NCBI RefSeq assembly: GCF_009821115.1 | Contig: NZ_VYTY01000005.1 | Location: 62,001 to 126,000 of the forward strand | Direction: 5' to 3' | Origin: Nitrincola alkalisediminis | Lineage (GTDB): Bacteria; Pseudomonadota; Gammaproteobacteria; Pseudomonadales; Balneatricaceae | DNA length: 64,000 nt | Part shown: one piece after another, positions 1 to 8,377 of the stretch | Layout: the number at the start of each line of letters is the position of its first letter | Position numbering within the stretch: the first letter of the stretch is position 1 | Made by a program: the position numbers and the translations under genes | The notes under the pieces: generated by a model | Seen by the model: the letters and a program-made list of their open reading frames with translations, nothing else | Told to the model about the DNA's origin: nothing | Databases searched by the model: none

Positions 1-44
1 TTTTTGCCAATAAATCCATCGGCACCCGTTACCAAAACACGCAT
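1..44 (-). CDS. NAD-dependent epimerase/dehydratase, N-terminus only (FnlB/CapF/WbjC-like?)
   Basis: Only the first 14 codons lie in the window. They read MRVLVTGADGFIGK, a Rossmann nucleotide-binding start with the GxxGFIG turn of extended SDR sugar epimerases/reductases. It begins 3 bp after the stop of the FnlA/CapE-type gene and is on the same strand. In FucNAc pathways the gene after fnlA/capE/wbjB is the reductase fnlB/capF/wbjC, so that is the likeliest identity, by context rather than by residues seen. Confidence 0.55.
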   Translation of the reverse strand, partial: MRVLVTGADGFIGK

Positions 45-47
45 TGT

Positions 48-1082
48 TTACTCCTCTGGGTTTACGTAACGGCCTTCACGCAGTTCACGAATAAACTCCA
101 ACTTTAAGAGCAGTTGCTGCATACCCGCAACATCAAGACGTTGAGTGTTGTGCGAATTGTAATCGCTTGCGTGCGAGATTTTTTCCTCGCCCTGCTCAAC
201 ATACTTGGAATAGTTTAAATCACGCAGGTCAGGTGGAATGCGATAATACCCCCCTAAATCTTCGGCGCAGGCCATTTCTTCACGGCTGAGCAGCGCTTCA
301 TAGAGCTTCTCTCCATGACGGGTGCCGATGATGTTAATCGGATAATTTGGCTTGCCCAACAGATCCGACAACGCATGGGCCAAGACTTCAACAGTCGCGG
401 CGGGAGCCTTTTGCACGAACATATCGCCGTTATTCCCCTTTTCGAAGGCATAGAGCACGAGGTCGACTGCATCCGCCAAGGTCATCATAAAGCGGGTCAT
501 GTTTGGGTCGGTAAGGGTCAATGGCTGCTCAGCCCGCATCTGATCGACAAACAGTGGAATAACCGAGCCCCGAGAAGCCATCACGTTGCCATAGCGCGTA
601 CCGCAAATCACGGTCTTCGCAGGGTCAACATTGCGTGACTTCGCTACCATGACCTTTTCCATCATCGCCTTAGAAATACCCATGGCGTTAATTGGATAAA
701 CGGCTTTATCGGTGCTTAAGCACACCACGCGCTTGACTTCGTTTTGAATGGCGGCCTCTAATAGGTTTTCAGTCCCAATGACGTTGGTTTTTACCGCTTC
801 CATCGGGTGAAATTCACAAGACGGGACCTGCTTAAGTGCCGCCGCATGAAAAATATAATCCACACCACGCGTGGCATTCAACACCGCTTGATAATCGCGC
901 ACATCTCCAATGTAAAACTTTAATTTAGGATGCGAATACCGCTTGCGCATATCATCCTGTTTTTTTTCATCACGGCTGAAAATACGGATTTCGGCAATGT
1001 CTGTGTCTAAGAATCCGTTCAGTACCGCATTACCGAAGGAGCCAGTGCCTCCCGTTATCAACAAGACTTTATCTGTAAACAA
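48..1082 (-). CDS. fnlA: UDP-GlcNAc 4,6-dehydratase (5-inverting), FnlA/CapE/WbjB type
   Basis: Short-chain dehydrogenase of 344 residues, the normal length for FnlA/CapE/WbjB, which convert UDP-GlcNAc to a 4-keto-6-deoxy sugar on the way to UDP-L-FucNAc. Seen directly: the NAD-binding GGTGSFG turn near residue 11, the IFSRDEKKQDDMRK stretch typical of the family, HAAALKQVP, and a STDKAVYPINAMGISK segment in which the usual catalytic Tyr-x3-Lys is Met-x3-Lys. The family is known for that Met. The start is TTG, supported by a GAGGAG ribosome site 6 bp upstream; no in-frame ATG gives a full N-terminus. It follows the HisF-like gene by 10 bp and precedes a partial epimerase gene. Because its product is chemically that of PseB plus epimerisation, it might feed the adjacent pse genes (inference). 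Confidence 0.88.
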   Translation of the reverse strand: MFTDKVLLITGGTGSFGNAVLNGFLDTDIAEIRIFSRDEKKQDDMRKRYSHPKLKFYIGDVRDYQAVLNATRGVDYIFHAAALKQVPSCEFHPMEAVKTNVIGTENLLEAAIQNEVKRVVCLSTDKAVYPINAMGISKAMMEKVMVAKSRNVDPAKTVICGTRYGNVMASRGSVIPLFVDQMRAEQPLTLTDPNMTRFMMTLADAVDLVLYAFEKGNNGDMFVQKAPAATVEVLAHALSDLLGKPNYPINIIGTRHGEKLYEALLSREEMACAEDLGGYYRIPPDLRDLNYSKYVEQGEEKISHASDYNSHNTQRLDVAGMQQLLLKLEFIRELREGRYVNPEE

Positions 1083-1092
1083 AACTGACTCC

Positions 1093-1884
1093 TCATCCCT
1101 TTATATTTAATGCATCGCGACAGAGCTGTATTTTCTGCTCTGGTGACGGGTAATTAATCAATACCGCGCGATACTTACCTTTAAAAACAAACAAACTGCC
1201 AGCCGCCGCCCCCACTATCCCCAACTTAGAGATCAGCTGTTGAAGGTGATCCAGCGAACCGGCTCCACCTAAAAACGTAACTGGCACCTTTAGCACGCGT
1301 TTAAACTCTGCCGCATACTCCAGATCATAGCCCTGCATGAGCCCGTCTTGATCAACAAAATTAATCACGATCTCACCGGCTCCTGCCTCCTGCAACTGCT
1401 TTGCCATGTCCAACGGATCTGACTTAACGGCTTGGGTGGCATTATGAATACACAACTCGTATCCCTTGGCGAAAAAGCCTTTTTTCTGACGCACATCCAA
1501 TACAGCGACCACAGACTGACGGCCTACCGCTGCGGCTATTTCAGTCAACAATGTTGGATTGCGAATGGCTGCAGAACTAACGGCCACTTTTTCGACCCCC
1601 ATATCAATAATACGTGAGGCTTGTTCTGCAGACGTCACACCACCACCGTAGCACAGAGGCATACGACATTCAGCGGCCAATTTGGCGATCATAGTAAAGT
1701 CTGGTGCAGTTCCATTTACCGCCGCATCAATGTCGAGCACCATCAACTCATCGGCTTCTTTCTCATTAAAGATTTTAACCGCGTTAATCGGGTCCCCGAC
1801 ATACTTGGGGTCTTTAAAGCGCTGGGTTTTAACCAATCCACCTTGATGCACAAGCAAACAAGGAATAATTCGTGGTCTCAGCAT
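1093..1884 (-). CDS. HisF-like synthase subunit of sugar amidotransferase (HisF2/WbuZ type)
   Basis: TIM-barrel protein of 263 residues resembling imidazole glycerol phosphate synthase subunit HisF. The start MLRPRIIPCLLV, the LDIDAA motif near residue 51 and CYGGGVTS near residue 78 match the family. It sits directly after the HisH-like gene (TAA then ATG with no gap) and downstream of an N-acetyl-sugar amidotransferase. This three-gene set in O-antigen loci (WbpG-HisH2-HisF2 in Pseudomonas aeruginosa O5) makes acetamidino sugars, with HisH supplying ammonia through HisF. Genuine histidine biosynthesis is unlikely because no other his genes are nearby. The sugar substrate here cannot be read from sequence. 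Confidence 0.85.
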   Translation of the reverse strand: MLRPRIIPCLLVHQGGLVKTQRFKDPKYVGDPINAVKIFNEKEADELMVLDIDAAVNGTAPDFTMIAKLAAECRMPLCYGGGVTSAEQASRIIDMGVEKVAVSSAAIRNPTLLTEIAAAVGRQSVVAVLDVRQKKGFFAKGYELCIHNATQAVKSDPLDMAKQLQEAGAGEIVINFVDQDGLMQGYDLEYAAEFKRVLKVPVTFLGGAGSLDHLQQLISKLGIVGAAAGSLFVFKGKYRAVLINYPSPEQKIQLCRDALNIKG

Positions 1885-2505
1885 TTAAGACAGCTCCGCA
1901 AAATTCTTTAGCAACTGAACACCCCAATGATGGCTTTTTTCAGGATGACACTGCACGCCATGAATATGCCCCTGCGAAACCACTGCATCAAAATCCAAAC
2001 CATACTGCGCGCGTGCTGCAACACTCTTTTTATCCGCGGCATCAAAATAATAGGAATGCAGAAAATAAAACTGCGGAGCCGCATCAAAGCCACGGGAAAA
2101 AAGTAAGGAATTGGGCTGAGGCTCCAGTGTGTTCCACCCCATATGCGGCATCGGCAGGGCGGCACTTTGTGGATGATCGGCAAAGGCTCTCACACGACCG
2201 GGTATCCAACCCAATCCGGGTAAGCGGCCTTCATCAGACCCTTCGGCTAACATCTGCATCCCTACGCAAACACCCACCACGGGCACCTTCTGCTCAAGCA
2301 CCAAGGCATCCAATGCGGGTCGCATGCCCGAGTCATTCAACCGCTGCATCGCATGATCGAAATGCCCCACACCCGGAATTACCAAACGGGTGGCATCCTT
2401 CAAATCCTCTGGCGTGCTTGCACGTTCTGCCTGAATGCCTGAGCGTTTAAACAGGGTCAAAAACGCCTGAATATTGCCCACACCATAATCCACAATTCGG
2501 ATCAA
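1885..2505 (-). CDS. HisH-like glutamine amidotransferase subunit (HisH2 type)
   Basis: Class I glutamine amidotransferase of about 206 residues. It starts IRIVDYGVGN, has the nucleophile elbow GVCVGMQML with the catalytic Cys, and a C-terminal HGVQCHPEKS carrying the His/Glu of the triad. I place the start at a TTG whose last bases overlap the TGA of the upstream amidotransferase gene, with AAGAGG upstream; longer frames run into that gene and add no conserved residues. It should hydrolyse glutamine and pass ammonia to the HisF-like partner. The tight overlap on both sides implies a stoichiometric complex with its neighbours. Confidence 0.85.
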   Translation of the reverse strand: MIRIVDYGVGNIQAFLTLFKRSGIQAERASTPEDLKDATRLVIPGVGHFDHAMQRLNDSGMRPALDALVLEQKVPVVGVCVGMQMLAEGSDEGRLPGLGWIPGRVRAFADHPQSAALPMPHMGWNTLEPQPNSLLFSRGFDAAPQFYFLHSYYFDAADKKSVAARAQYGLDFDAVVSQGHIHGVQCHPEKSHHWGVQLLKNFAELS

Positions 2506-3632
2506 CGGAAATACCTCTTCTCTAAACCTAACCGCCGCAAGGCATTCGCGCCTACACCAATTAACCATCGTTTATTTTTGTAATCACGATAGGTTTTTTT
2601 CGGCATATCGAATAAGGCTTGCAGTTCGTCAACCGATAAGCCCAGTTTATGCGCAACATACTCAAACTCTTGCTCTAAAAAATGCTCATCCATTTCAGGC
2701 CGAGAGATACGATCCAATGCGTCTTCTCGCGTCATCTGGCCCGTCATGATCAGACTCGAAAAGTGGGCTCGCCGTTTTTCGAAACCAAAACGGCGTGGCA
2801 GCCAGTAGTCTTCGTAAAACCGAGTAAAACGAGATTCATGGTGCTTATGCTTAAACCGCTGCCAACCGAATAGGCGCTCCAACTCATCCTCGGCGTCTTT
2901 TTTGACATAAGGCACTAGGTTGAGCGGATGATGGACCTTCATGCCCAGTATTTTTTGATACCAGAGCTTATAAACCAGTATATCTGTTAAGGGAAAGGTT
3001 TTCAGGTCGCCTTCACCAAACTGTTTCCAGATATCCCCAAAGAGGGTTTTATCAATACCAAGGTAACCACCCCACTCTTCTGGCTCTCGGCAACACTCGG
3101 TCGAAAAGTTAGAGCCAGTAATAATGTGCTTGATGCCGTTCTGACGGGCAAACTTGTAGAGGCCAGAGAAAAAGGCGGCGTCTTGCACCAGATCTTGATC
3201 TGGAATGCCTGAACGGAGAAAGGCAACCTGAAGGCGCTTCATTTCTTCCCAGTTCACAACTTCGGTGTACAGATCTAAGTCTAAGCCATCGACCAGTTTC
3301 TCGATGTTGCCGACCGCTTGGTCAGTATTCCACCCGGCATCGACATGAAACAGCAAGGGCCGTAAGCCCATTTTTTCTTTTGCAATATAGGCGGCGTAGG
3401 AGCTGTCTAAACCACCCGATAGACCGATGATACAGTCAAAGTCATGGCCTTTAGCACTTTGGCGAATTGAGTCTGCTAATTGCTGCAAATCCGACATGCC
3501 CTTCGCGCCAGTGTCCCAACTGGGTTTGATGGTGGCTTCAAAGTTATTGCAGTAATTGCAAATACCTTCGTCATTGAATGCAATGTTTGGGTCTGATGTA
3601 TTCATAATACATCGAGTACATATTGTAGCCAA
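2502..3632 (-). CDS. N-acetyl sugar amidotransferase (WbpG/WbuX/PseA family)
   Basis: About 376 residues with an N-terminal pair of CxxC motifs (CTRC and CNYC, probably a zinc knuckle) followed by the PP-loop ATP pyrophosphatase signature SGGLDSS near residue 72. This is the layout of enzymes that adenylate an N-acetyl group and replace oxygen with nitrogen to give an acetamidino sugar. The likely start is a TTG with GGAG 8 bp upstream; another TTG lies two codons earlier and no ATG precedes the Cys motifs. HisH and HisF homologues follow immediately. With pse genes upstream, an acetamidino form of pseudaminic acid is possible, as made by Campylobacter PseA; a uronic-acid substrate as for WbpG is the alternative. 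Confidence 0.85.
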   Translation of the reverse strand: MATICTRCIMNTSDPNIAFNDEGICNYCNNFEATIKPSWDTGAKGMSDLQQLADSIRQSAKGHDFDCIIGLSGGLDSSYAAYIAKEKMGLRPLLFHVDAGWNTDQAVGNIEKLVDGLDLDLYTEVVNWEEMKRLQVAFLRSGIPDQDLVQDAAFFSGLYKFARQNGIKHIITGSNFSTECCREPEEWGGYLGIDKTLFGDIWKQFGEGDLKTFPLTDILVYKLWYQKILGMKVHHPLNLVPYVKKDAEDELERLFGWQRFKHKHHESRFTRFYEDYWLPRRFGFEKRRAHFSSLIMTGQMTREDALDRISRPEMDEHFLEQEFEYVAHKLGLSVDELQALFDMPKKTYRDYKNKRWLIGVGANALRRLGLEKRYFR

Positions 3633-3753
3633 ACTCAATACTCCATTAATTTCAAAACAAATCCTATTGATATTCTAACAATTTTCATGAATATAAAGCT
3701 AACTCTTTACCAAACATAAAAATTATACGTTTCGGAGAAAAGAAGGTCAAAAG

Positions 3754-5007
3754 CTAAAATTTCTTCCACCTTAACTCATTTTCAAGAGTATGCATTAGCT
3801 CATCAACAAATAAATCGGTTGATTGAAAATCGTGCTCTATCACTTTAACCCCTAACGCTCTATATTCATTTACCAATGTAGAAGGATAGGAAACTACTAG
3901 ATCAACTGCTGGGTAACACTCTTTATCCTCAATAAAAAACCAGCCTGCATTAACAATAACGTCACTGGATTTTTGAACTGGGTGTGGTTTATAAAAGAAA
4001 TCGATTTCAAAATTACTGCTTAACTTCGAAAGCAAATTAAGATGAAAATCTTCACAGAGTGTGTTCCCAACAATCAACAACGTCTTTTTTTCTGAATTAA
4101 TATTCGACAGCCGAAGTTTGTACTCATAGAACATGCATAAAGGTTCAGCACCTCTAGCGTCTTTTTTAAGTATATGGCATTTAAAAATATTAAATTGATC
4201 AGCATTGTATGTATAGATACAGTTAAGATTTTCTAATTTATATGGAAGTCCTTCTGGATAACCTAACATAGCCATTTTTTCATAGGTTGCAGCAAACTCT
4301 AGACCGTGTTGAACTAGAATAAGATTCACCTGATCCTGCGTCGATTTTTTACGATGTTCGCAGTAAGTATCAAGCAAAACAGCCCAACGGTCATGATGCT
4401 CTGCTGTAACAAGAGTACTAGGGTTTATTTTACTCAGAGCCATATAGGTGACAATCCAATCTAACGCTGTATAGCTTTGAAAAAAAACAGAAGGATCATT
4501 TTCTTTTATTAAGTATAAGTGCACTCTTAGGGTAATATAAAAAGCCATCAGCAGTTCAAAAAAGGTCAGAACCGACTGTGCATTAACACATTTAAGGGGG
4601 CTGTTAGTATTATCAAAATTAGGGACTGCTAGCCAGAAGGTTTCCTCATCTATAGGAGCCGCTTGTTTTACAACCTCAAGTGTTCTATTACAAACCACTA
4701 ACACAAGCTTATCAACCAACGATACGGAAAGGGCTACTCTTCCTTTTCGCCTGCTTAAAATCATGATCAGCTTTAATATGAAGTAGAAAAAGGCTAGATA
4801 CTTCCACAAAAAACCGACGACACTCGAGCAGCTTATAACAAAACCAATAAATTTCGTTTTTTTTGTTATCCACAAAGCAGGCCTAGGAATATATCCATAC
4901 TCCTTGGCTGACTTATTAAAAAAATCATAGTAGAAAACATCAAAAGCAGACTGATTTCTAGCCGCCTTTAAAAAATGAGTACAGTAATCGTCAATATTCA
5001 ATTTCAT
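3754..5007 (-). CDS. Unrecognised protein, probable GT-B-like glycosyltransferase
   Basis: Protein of 417 residues that I cannot assign to a named family. A hydrophobic segment lies around residues 50-85. The C-terminal half reads like the second lobe of a GT-B transferase: a KTLLIVGNTL strand, FFYKPHPVQ, then a DLVVSYPSTLVNEYRALG stretch, which resembles the sugar/phosphate-binding lobe of CDP-glycerol and sialyl/Kdo-type transferases. The position between pseI and the amidotransferase gene suggests a transferase acting on the pseudaminic acid made by this cluster (inference). The gene is visibly more AT-rich than pseI-pseC, hinting at separate acquisition. A 115-bp AT-rich gap without a gene separates it from the amidotransferase gene. 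Confidence 0.6.
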   Translation of the reverse strand: MKLNIDDYCTHFLKAARNQSAFDVFYYDFFNKSAKEYGYIPRPALWITKKTKFIGFVISCSSVVGFLWKYLAFFYFILKLIMILSRRKGRVALSVSLVDKLVLVVCNRTLEVVKQAAPIDEETFWLAVPNFDNTNSPLKCVNAQSVLTFFELLMAFYITLRVHLYLIKENDPSVFFQSYTALDWIVTYMALSKINPSTLVTAEHHDRWAVLLDTYCEHRKKSTQDQVNLILVQHGLEFAATYEKMAMLGYPEGLPYKLENLNCIYTYNADQFNIFKCHILKKDARGAEPLCMFYEYKLRLSNINSEKKTLLIVGNTLCEDFHLNLLSKLSSNFEIDFFYKPHPVQKSSDVIVNAGWFFIEDKECYPAVDLVVSYPSTLVNEYRALGVKVIEHDFQSTDLFVDELMHTLENELRWKKF

Positions 5008-5026
5008 CTAATCATCAAAATATAAG

Positions 5027-6079
5027 TTATAATAAGTTCTCTTTTTTCACTGGCGTGTTTGCTGATATATTGCAACTAGCTCTCATTCCTATTATTTGAT
5101 GATACTCTCTTGGAAGCTCACCGTACCCTGGCCTAACGCTACGAATACAATCCTCTGTAATGACATCGCCCGCCTTCATATCCTTAACAAAATAAAGAGA
5201 GCGCCTAAATTTCACATTACCCAATTCACTCGATTTGCGGCCATAGTCAATTTTGCCTAAGGCTTGCCAAGCTGTTTTACTATTCCGGCAGAGTTCGGCT
5301 AACTCCTTGGGTTCCAGTGAGAAGCTATCATCAGGTCCACCACCGTTGCGATCTAGGGTAAAGTGTTTTTCAATGATAGAAGCTCCCAGCGCAACACTAG
5401 TGATGGCTGTTGTATTATCAAGCGTGTGATCAGACAATCCTGTTACCAGCCCGAAACGCTGAATCATATCGGGAATCGTGCGGAGATTGTAATCTTCCGC
5501 AGGTGCTGGATAGCCGCTAACACAGTGCAGTATGGCCAGCTCTTTACAACCTGCCCCTTTTGCTGCATCTATTGCTTCTTGAATCTCCCTCTCATTCGCC
5601 ATCCCTGTCGAAATGATCATAGGCTTACCTGTTCGAGCTACATATTCTATCAAGGGTAAATCCACCGCCTCAAAGCTCGCAATTTTATAAGCGGGTGCGT
5701 TCAAGTCTTCCAATAAATCAACGGCTGTCGTATCAAAGGGAGAGCTAAAAATCGTAATTCCTAATCTATTTGCATACTCAAACAGAGGTTTATGCCATTC
5801 CCAAGGCATGTGCGCTTCTTGATAGAGTTGGTAAAGCGTTTTGCCATCCCATAGACCACCCCGAATCTGAAACTCTTCGGAATCACAATTCAAAGTGATG
5901 GTATCAGCTGTATACGTCTGCAGTTTAACTGCATCTGCACCTGCCTTTTTAGCTTCTTCAATAATTTTCAGCGCTGTCTCAAGCTTACCGTTATGATTAG
6001 CAGAAAGCTCCGCAATGATGTAAGGCGGCTGATCTAGTGCAATTCGTCGTCCAGCAATATTTAGGGTTTTCAATGTCAT
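5027..6079 (-). CDS. pseI: Pseudaminic acid synthase PseI
   Basis: NeuB-family synthase of 350 residues, condensing phosphoenolpyruvate with 2,4-diacetamido-2,4,6-trideoxy-altropyranose to give pseudaminic acid. The N-terminal barrel has IIAELSANHNG near residue 22, ADAVKLQTY, ISTGMA and GLSDHT. The C-terminal 70 residues (RRSLYFVKDMKAGDVI and onwards) form the SAF/antifreeze-like domain that closes the active site. AELSANHNG points to PseI rather than NeuB or LegI. The start overlaps the pseH stop (ATGA), so the two are translationally coupled. Confidence 0.92.
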   Translation of the reverse strand: MTLKTLNIAGRRIALDQPPYIIAELSANHNGKLETALKIIEEAKKAGADAVKLQTYTADTITLNCDSEEFQIRGGLWDGKTLYQLYQEAHMPWEWHKPLFEYANRLGITIFSSPFDTTAVDLLEDLNAPAYKIASFEAVDLPLIEYVARTGKPMIISTGMANEREIQEAIDAAKGAGCKELAILHCVSGYPAPAEDYNLRTIPDMIQRFGLVTGLSDHTLDNTTAITSVALGASIIEKHFTLDRNGGGPDDSFSLEPKELAELCRNSKTAWQALGKIDYGRKSSELGNVKFRRSLYFVKDMKAGDVITEDCIRSVRPGYGELPREYHQIIGMRASCNISANTPVKKENLL

Positions 6080-6591
6080 AAAGCTTCTCTTTTAATTGCC
6101 CACTCTGATTCAAGGAGTCCAAAGCAGAGTACATCATGGAAGGTTTCATTGATTTTAATATGATCACGCAAACGCCCCTCATCAACAAACCCCAGTTTAT
6201 GATGAAATCGGATTGAAGCATGATTAAAGTCTAGAGCCTCGCCCGACACTTTATGTAGATTCAAATTCTGAAAGGCCCAATCGAGAACAGTTTTACCCAA
6301 CCTTGCACCTGTTCCCTTTTTCGCTTCCGGCGCAAGGTAAAATCCCCATTCAGCACGCTCTTGAGTCACCTTTAACTGAGCGAAGCCACAGGGCTGACCA
6401 TCCTCGGAGTAAATGAACAAATGACTATTTTGATCATGGCTTTGTCGGTCAAACCACTGTTGGTGTTCAGCTGGCGAGATTTGATGTTGACTATACATAT
6501 AAGCCCTAACATCGGGATGATTGCGCCAGGTAATTAACAAGAGCAAATCCCGATGCTCCACTCTTTTCAAAGAGCCTGTAAAAGTACTCAT
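6076..6591 (-). CDS. pseH: UDP-4-amino-sugar N-acetyltransferase PseH
   Basis: GNAT-fold acetyltransferase of 171 residues. WRNHPDVRAYMY near residue 22 and QQWFD are characteristic of PseH, and WGFYLAPEAKKGTGARLG carries the acetyl-CoA loop. FHHKLGFVDEGRLRDH near the end is the usual GNAT beta6-alpha region. It should acetylate the 4-amino group made by PseC. It overlaps pseG upstream and pseI downstream by 4 bp each, inside the run pseC-F-G-H-I. Confidence 0.9.
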   Translation of the reverse strand: MSTFTGSLKRVEHRDLLLLITWRNHPDVRAYMYSQHQISPAEHQQWFDRQSHDQNSHLFIYSEDGQPCGFAQLKVTQERAEWGFYLAPEAKKGTGARLGKTVLDWAFQNLNLHKVSGEALDFNHASIRFHHKLGFVDEGRLRDHIKINETFHDVLCFGLLESEWAIKREAL

Positions 6592-7676
6592 ATTGACAGG
6601 CCTAAATGCTGAATAATACGTTTAGCTCCAATACCATCCGTTACATGCAGGCACGCAAGTGTCATACGAGTAAGACTCTCTGGCACAAAATTCGAAATTA
6701 AGTGACGAATGGATGTGTTCAAATTATCTACTTTTAAAATAGTGCAGGCACCTTGACGACTCAATCGAGTCGCGATCATCTCCTGATTTTCAGCCAACAC
6801 CAGCATAATTGTCGGAAGACCTAAGCAACAACGCTCCCAAGAGGTCGAACCCGCAGCCCCTATGGCTAAGTCACTATTGGCCATTAACTCCGCCATATTG
6901 CTTACACCCACTTTTACTTGAGTCGGCCAAGGCATCATTTGCGCCTGTTTATTGACCTCTTTAATCCAAGGAGCAGTTGCACCCATAACCACTGTTATAG
7001 TGCAATCCGACGGCAATGAGCAGCTATGAAGGGCATCTAACACTTGGCCTGTCACATTGTCCTTATCGACACCACCAAGATTGATCAGAATATTTTGCAA
7101 CCTTGCTTCTTTACGACGCGATAAACTGTATTCACGCCAGTGGGCGAACTCCGGACGTAGAAGCGCATTCATAGAGCCGCAAAGCAATTCACAGTGGCTA
7201 GGAACCCAGTCTATGTAGTCTTGAGTGTCGCGACCATAGGTTTGATCCAACAGCAGGTCACAATCATGTTGGCGATCAGCTAAATCATCAATCACCATTA
7301 GCTGGCGACAATAAGGCCGTAACTGAGACTCCCAAACTCTATCCAGTGCATAATGATCAACGACTAACCAGTCGAGCTGCAGAGTCCGCAATAGCAGAGC
7401 ACATTCTTGAGCATCCTCCTGCTGGCTTGCACCAAGCCATGCGGCGTGGGCAAGTGAGTGAGCAGGTGTTTTATTCGGTTTACAGGCTTGTAAAGGCAAG
7501 GCAAGGGCGTGATGGCCGCGTTGCTGAATCAAAGCACCTAAATGCCCTTCATGTTCACGATACATAAAATAACAGCACGCCCCAGCCTCACTTAATGCAT
7601 CCGCGAGCGTCAGACAGCGCATAACATGGCCTGTGCCTATTTGGGTAGATGCGTCGACCCGGAAAACGATCTTCAT
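6588..7676 (-). CDS. pseG: UDP-sugar hydrolase PseG
   Basis: GT-B-fold hydrolase of 362 residues, the usual PseG length, removing UDP from 2,4-diacetamido-2,4,6-trideoxy-beta-L-altropyranose. The glycine-rich GTGHVMRCLTLA near residue 17 holds the conserved His. VVDHYALD, VIDDLADR, CDLLLDQTYGR and, towards the C-terminus, IGAAGSTSWERCCLGLP are all PseG hallmarks. It overlaps pseF and pseH by 4 bp on each side. Confidence 0.92.
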   Translation of the reverse strand: MKIVFRVDASTQIGTGHVMRCLTLADALSEAGACCYFMYREHEGHLGALIQQRGHHALALPLQACKPNKTPAHSLAHAAWLGASQQEDAQECALLLRTLQLDWLVVDHYALDRVWESQLRPYCRQLMVIDDLADRQHDCDLLLDQTYGRDTQDYIDWVPSHCELLCGSMNALLRPEFAHWREYSLSRRKEARLQNILINLGGVDKDNVTGQVLDALHSCSLPSDCTITVVMGATAPWIKEVNKQAQMMPWPTQVKVGVSNMAELMANSDLAIGAAGSTSWERCCLGLPTIMLVLAENQEMIATRLSRQGACTILKVDNLNTSIRHLISNFVPESLTRMTLACLHVTDGIGAKRIIQHLGLSI

Positions 7677-8377
7677 GGATTTCCCTGTGTCGCTTGCATC
7701 GCTTTAAATAACCATTCTGCCCGCTCCCAGTCTTCCGGAGTATCAATATCCTGAACGCAGTGACGTGGTAACACCACAGGAGTGGAATAATCACCAAAGA
7801 TCGGCTTACCGCTTAGCCAAGCCTCTGTTGTCCCCCAATAAAACTGACCCGCATCATGCCATGCTTCTTCCAGATCCTGCGAGCGTGTATCAAAATGCTC
7901 AGGATAAAACATTTCTACCCGCTGAGCAGTGGTCAGTTTTAAAGCGCGCTGAATAGGAAAGGCATAACTGGTCACACTGAAAGCAAACTCAGCGCGCTGC
8001 TGCAAAAGCCGCTCTAATCCTGCTTGCAAATACGTAGTTTGTACAAAAGGCGCTGTTGCATAGATACAGCAAACACGATCAATAGGTTTATCCGATTCTT
8101 TTTGTAAGCTGTTGATTGCATTAGCAATAACAGGCTGAGTGCCAGTAAAATCATCACTTAGCTCGGCAGGTCGTATAAAAGGAACCTCAGCGCCATACAC
8201 TTTAGCAACACTCGCAATTTCCAGATCATCGGTTGATACAATGACCCGTTCAAAGCAGTTACTCTGCAGCGCTGCCTCTATTGAGCGAGCAATCATTGGC
8301 TTACCGCAAAAGTCTTTAATGTTTTTGCGAGGAATGCGCTTACTGCCACCACGAGCCGGGATTATCGCTACGTTCAT
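7673..8377 (-). CDS. pseF: Pseudaminic acid cytidylyltransferase PseF
   Basis: CMP-sugar synthetase of 234 residues. The start VAIIPARGGSKRIPRKNIK contains the CTP-binding loop of NeuA/PseF/KdsB enzymes, followed by GKPMI. CCIYATAPF and the QDIDTPEDWERAE tail are typical of PseF. It activates Pse as CMP-Pse for transfer. It overlaps pseC upstream and pseG downstream by 4 bp. Confidence 0.92.
   Translation of the reverse strand: MNVAIIPARGGSKRIPRKNIKDFCGKPMIARSIEAALQSNCFERVIVSTDDLEIASVAKVYGAEVPFIRPAELSDDFTGTQPVIANAINSLQKESDKPIDRVCCIYATAPFVQTTYLQAGLERLLQQRAEFAFSVTSYAFPIQRALKLTTAQRVEMFYPEHFDTRSQDLEEAWHDAGQFYWGTTEAWLSGKPIFGDYSTPVVLPRHCVQDIDTPEDWERAEWLFKAMQATQGNP

Noticed and set aside
1872-2450. 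A 192-codon plus-strand frame
   Set aside because: Antisense to the HisH-like gene, with His/Pro-rich low-quality sequence and no ribosome site.
1093-2505. HisF and HisH as histidine biosynthesis genes
   Set aside because: No other his genes nearby, and the adjacent N-acetyl sugar amidotransferase defines the sugar-modifying version.
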